From Spirochaetales bacterium (lineage in GTDB: Bacteria; Spirochaetota; Spirochaetia; DSM-2461), in contig JAKSCK010000240.1 of NCBI GenBank assembly GCA_022360655.1, positions 186,001 to 250,000 of the forward strand: a stretch of 64,000 nt of DNA, read 5' to 3'. The notes under the pieces were generated by a model that was not told the origin of the DNA, did not search any database, and worked only from the letters and a program-made list of their open reading frames with translations. Positions 62,882 through 64,000 of the stretch are shown piece by piece. The position numbers were made by a program, and so were the translations under genes. Position 1 is the stretch's first letter; each line of letters starts with the position of its first letter.

Positions 62882-64000
62882 GCCATCCGATTCTTTGGGC
62901 GCCTCCCCCCCCTCCGGGGAGGGCCGCCTGCTCCGCTCAAACGGCCCTCATCCTCCCGCTTCTTCCGGCTCCGTCCCCTCCGCCGGGCGGGAGGAGGCCG
63001 TAACCGCTGCGCCGGCTGGCGCAACAGCCCCTATGTCCAAAGAACAGGCCTTTTCTTTGTTCTTTCGCCGGGATTTGGAGAGCTTAGCGGCCGAGGCACG
63101 GCGCATTGCCTCCTTGCAATTTGGAGACGCTGTGTATCTGCGCGGACTCATTGAGTTCACCAACCACTGCGCCGCGGACTGTTTGTACTGCGGCATTCGC
63201 CGCTCCAATCCCGCCCCGCGCCGTTACCGCCTCACGGATGATGAGATTCTTCATGCCGTGGATGAGGGTTTTGAGCGGGGATTGAGAACCTTTGTCCTGC
63301 AAGGCGGTGAGGATGCCGCCTTTGATACCCAACGTCTGGCTCGGCTCTGCACAGCCATCAAAGAGCGTTCCCAGGGAGAGGCCGCCCTCACTTTGAGCTG
63401 CGGGATTCGGTCCCTTAAAGACTACAAAGCCCTCAAATCCGCCGGAGCCGACCGCTACCTCATGCGCTTTGAAACCTCCGATCCCCAGCTTCATCAGTAT
63501 CTGCGCAATGGCAGTACTCTTCAGCGCCGTCTCAAAGCCCTCTATGACCTCAAAGACGCGGGATTTCAGGTGGGCTCTGGTTTCATGGTGGGACTCCCAG
63601 GTGAAAGCGATGAGGTGGTGCTCCGTAATGTGGAGCTTTGTGCAGAAATGGAAGTGGATATGGCCGGTGTGGGGCCCTTCATTCCTCATCCGGAAACCCC
63701 TTTGGCTGAAAGTGAGCAAGTGGGCCTGGAACGAGCCCTCTATGCCACAGCCTTATTGCGCATCCTTTGTCCCCAAACCCACATTCCCGCCACCACAGCA
63801 GCCGGATCCTTGCAGAAGGATGGGCGGGAGCGCATGATTGCCTGCGGGGCCAACGTCTTGATGCCCAATCTCACCCCCGTTTCCGCTAAAAAAGATTATC
63901 TGCTTTACCCTGGAAAAATCTGCCTGGATGAAAGCGGCCTGCAATGTGTGGGTTGTCTGTCCATGCGGGTGCGTACCGTAGACCGGGAAATTTCCTTTGA
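62874..64000 (+). CDS. hydE: [FeFe] hydrogenase maturase HydE (partial, runs off the window)
   Basis: The frame opens at ATG 62874, overlapping the hydG stop, and is open to the window end. The radical SAM motif is CAADCLYCGIRRSN, preceded by VYLRGLIEFTNH and followed by RRYRLTDDEIL and FVLQGGED, all standard for HydE, which helps assemble the H-cluster. About 53 residues before MSKEQAFSLFF (ATG 63033) are low-complexity and rich in Pro, Ser, Gly and Ala; HydE normally begins close to that point. They may be an inserted GC-rich repeat or may not be translated. The C-terminal end is not seen. Confidence 0.93.
   Translation, partial: MSKPSDSLGASPPSGEGRLLRSNGPHPPASSGSVPSAGREEAVTAAPAGATAPMSKEQAFSLFFRRDLESLAAEARRIASLQFGDAVYLRGLIEFTNHCAADCLYCGIRRSNPAPRRYRLTDDEILHAVDEGFERGLRTFVLQGGEDAAFDTQRLARLCTAIKERSQGEAALTLSCGIRSLKDYKALKSAGADRYLMRFETSDPQLHQYLRNGSTLQRRLKALYDLKDAGFQVGSGFMVGLPGESDEVVLRNVELCAEMEVDMAGVGPFIPHPETPLAESEQVGLERALYATALLRILCPQTHIPATTAAGSLQKDGRERMIACGANVLMPNLTPVSAKKDYLLYPGKICLDESGLQCVGCLSMRVRTVDREISF

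Noticed and set aside
1-64000. CRISPR array
   Set aside because: No regularly spaced direct repeats with unique spacers were seen; the only tandem repeat is the 20-mer at 60953.
1-64000. tRNA or rRNA genes
   Set aside because: I saw no convincing cloverleaf or rRNA sequence; a GGTTCAATC at about 53470 lacks a matching acceptor stem.

Overview
The window looks like a chromosomal segment of a Gram-negative, probably anaerobic bacterium. Outer-membrane traits include two Wzi-like barrels, an Omp85-like protein, a lipoprotein and Wzx flippases. The [FeFe]-hydrogenase maturation genes at the right end point to fermentative or hydrogen metabolism. The gene set (Wzi-like proteins, a HrpA-type helicase, an [FeFe]-maturation operon with a TM1266-type regulator) would fit a spirochaete, but no rRNA or other decisive phylogenetic marker is present, so this is only a moderate inference.

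Layout. (1) 1-8.2 kb: the end of a hexapeptide acyltransferase gene, an ArsR-type regulator and a NusG/RfaH/LoaP-like elongation factor, then a tightly coupled run of cysQ, cysD, cysNC, a flippase and two sulfotransferases. This is a self-contained PAPS-making, sulfate-transferring and PAP-recycling module. (2) 8.6-12.9 kb: two glycosyltransferases and a Wzi-like outer-membrane protein. (3) 13-18.6 kb: a winged-helix regulator and a complete WbpB-E-D-I-A set for UDP-2,3-diacetamido-2,3-dideoxy-mannuronate-type sugars. (4) 18.7-28.3 kb: a strongly AT-rich block with a KdsC-like phosphatase, a GatZ/KbaZ-like protein, a cupin, a nucleotidyltransferase-kinase fusion, glycosyltransferases, a second flippase, a CapA-like protein and an asparagine-synthase-like protein without the glutaminase cysteine. 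(5) 28.4-37.5 kb: WecB, WecC, a UDP-glucuronate epimerase, UDP-glucose dehydrogenase, a FemAB-like protein, a polysaccharide deacetylase and two glycosyltransferases. (6) 37.7-39.1 kb: a decayed IS256-family element. (7) 39.2-44.9 kb, minus strand: a second Wzi-like protein, an Omp85-like protein, a glycosyltransferase and the initiating polyprenyl-phosphate sugar transferase. (8) 45-58.4 kb: housekeeping genes (aroB, hrpA, hisS) with a GtrB/GT-C/GtrA membrane-glycosylation set, a small membrane protein and two neighbouring HExxH proteins. (9) 58.5-60.9 kb: an MBOAT/SGNH O-acetylation pair. (10) 61.1-64 kb: TM1266-like regulator, hydG, and hydE running off the window.

Most of the first 45 kb, with 48.9-51.9 and 58.5-60.9 kb, serves one theme: building, decorating and exporting a surface polysaccharide. 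Expected chemistry includes acidic sugars (three UDP-sugar dehydrogenases), diacetamido uronic acids, sulfation, possible amidation, deacetylation and O-acetylation. A Wzx exists twice and an initiating transferase once, but I recognise no Wzy polymerase, O-antigen ligase, Wza/Wzc or ABC exporter, so part of the export machinery must lie elsewhere or be unrecognised. The LoaP/RfaH-like factor at the left end is a natural candidate to drive read-through of the long operon.

The most interesting unassigned parts are the cassette at 18.7-22.3 kb, which looks like an aldolase-phosphatase-kinase-nucleotidyltransferase route to an unknown activated sugar, the dedicated sulfation module, and an inverted-repeat leader at 54.36-54.41 kb that would bury the ribosome-binding site of a putative metalloprotease lipoprotein.
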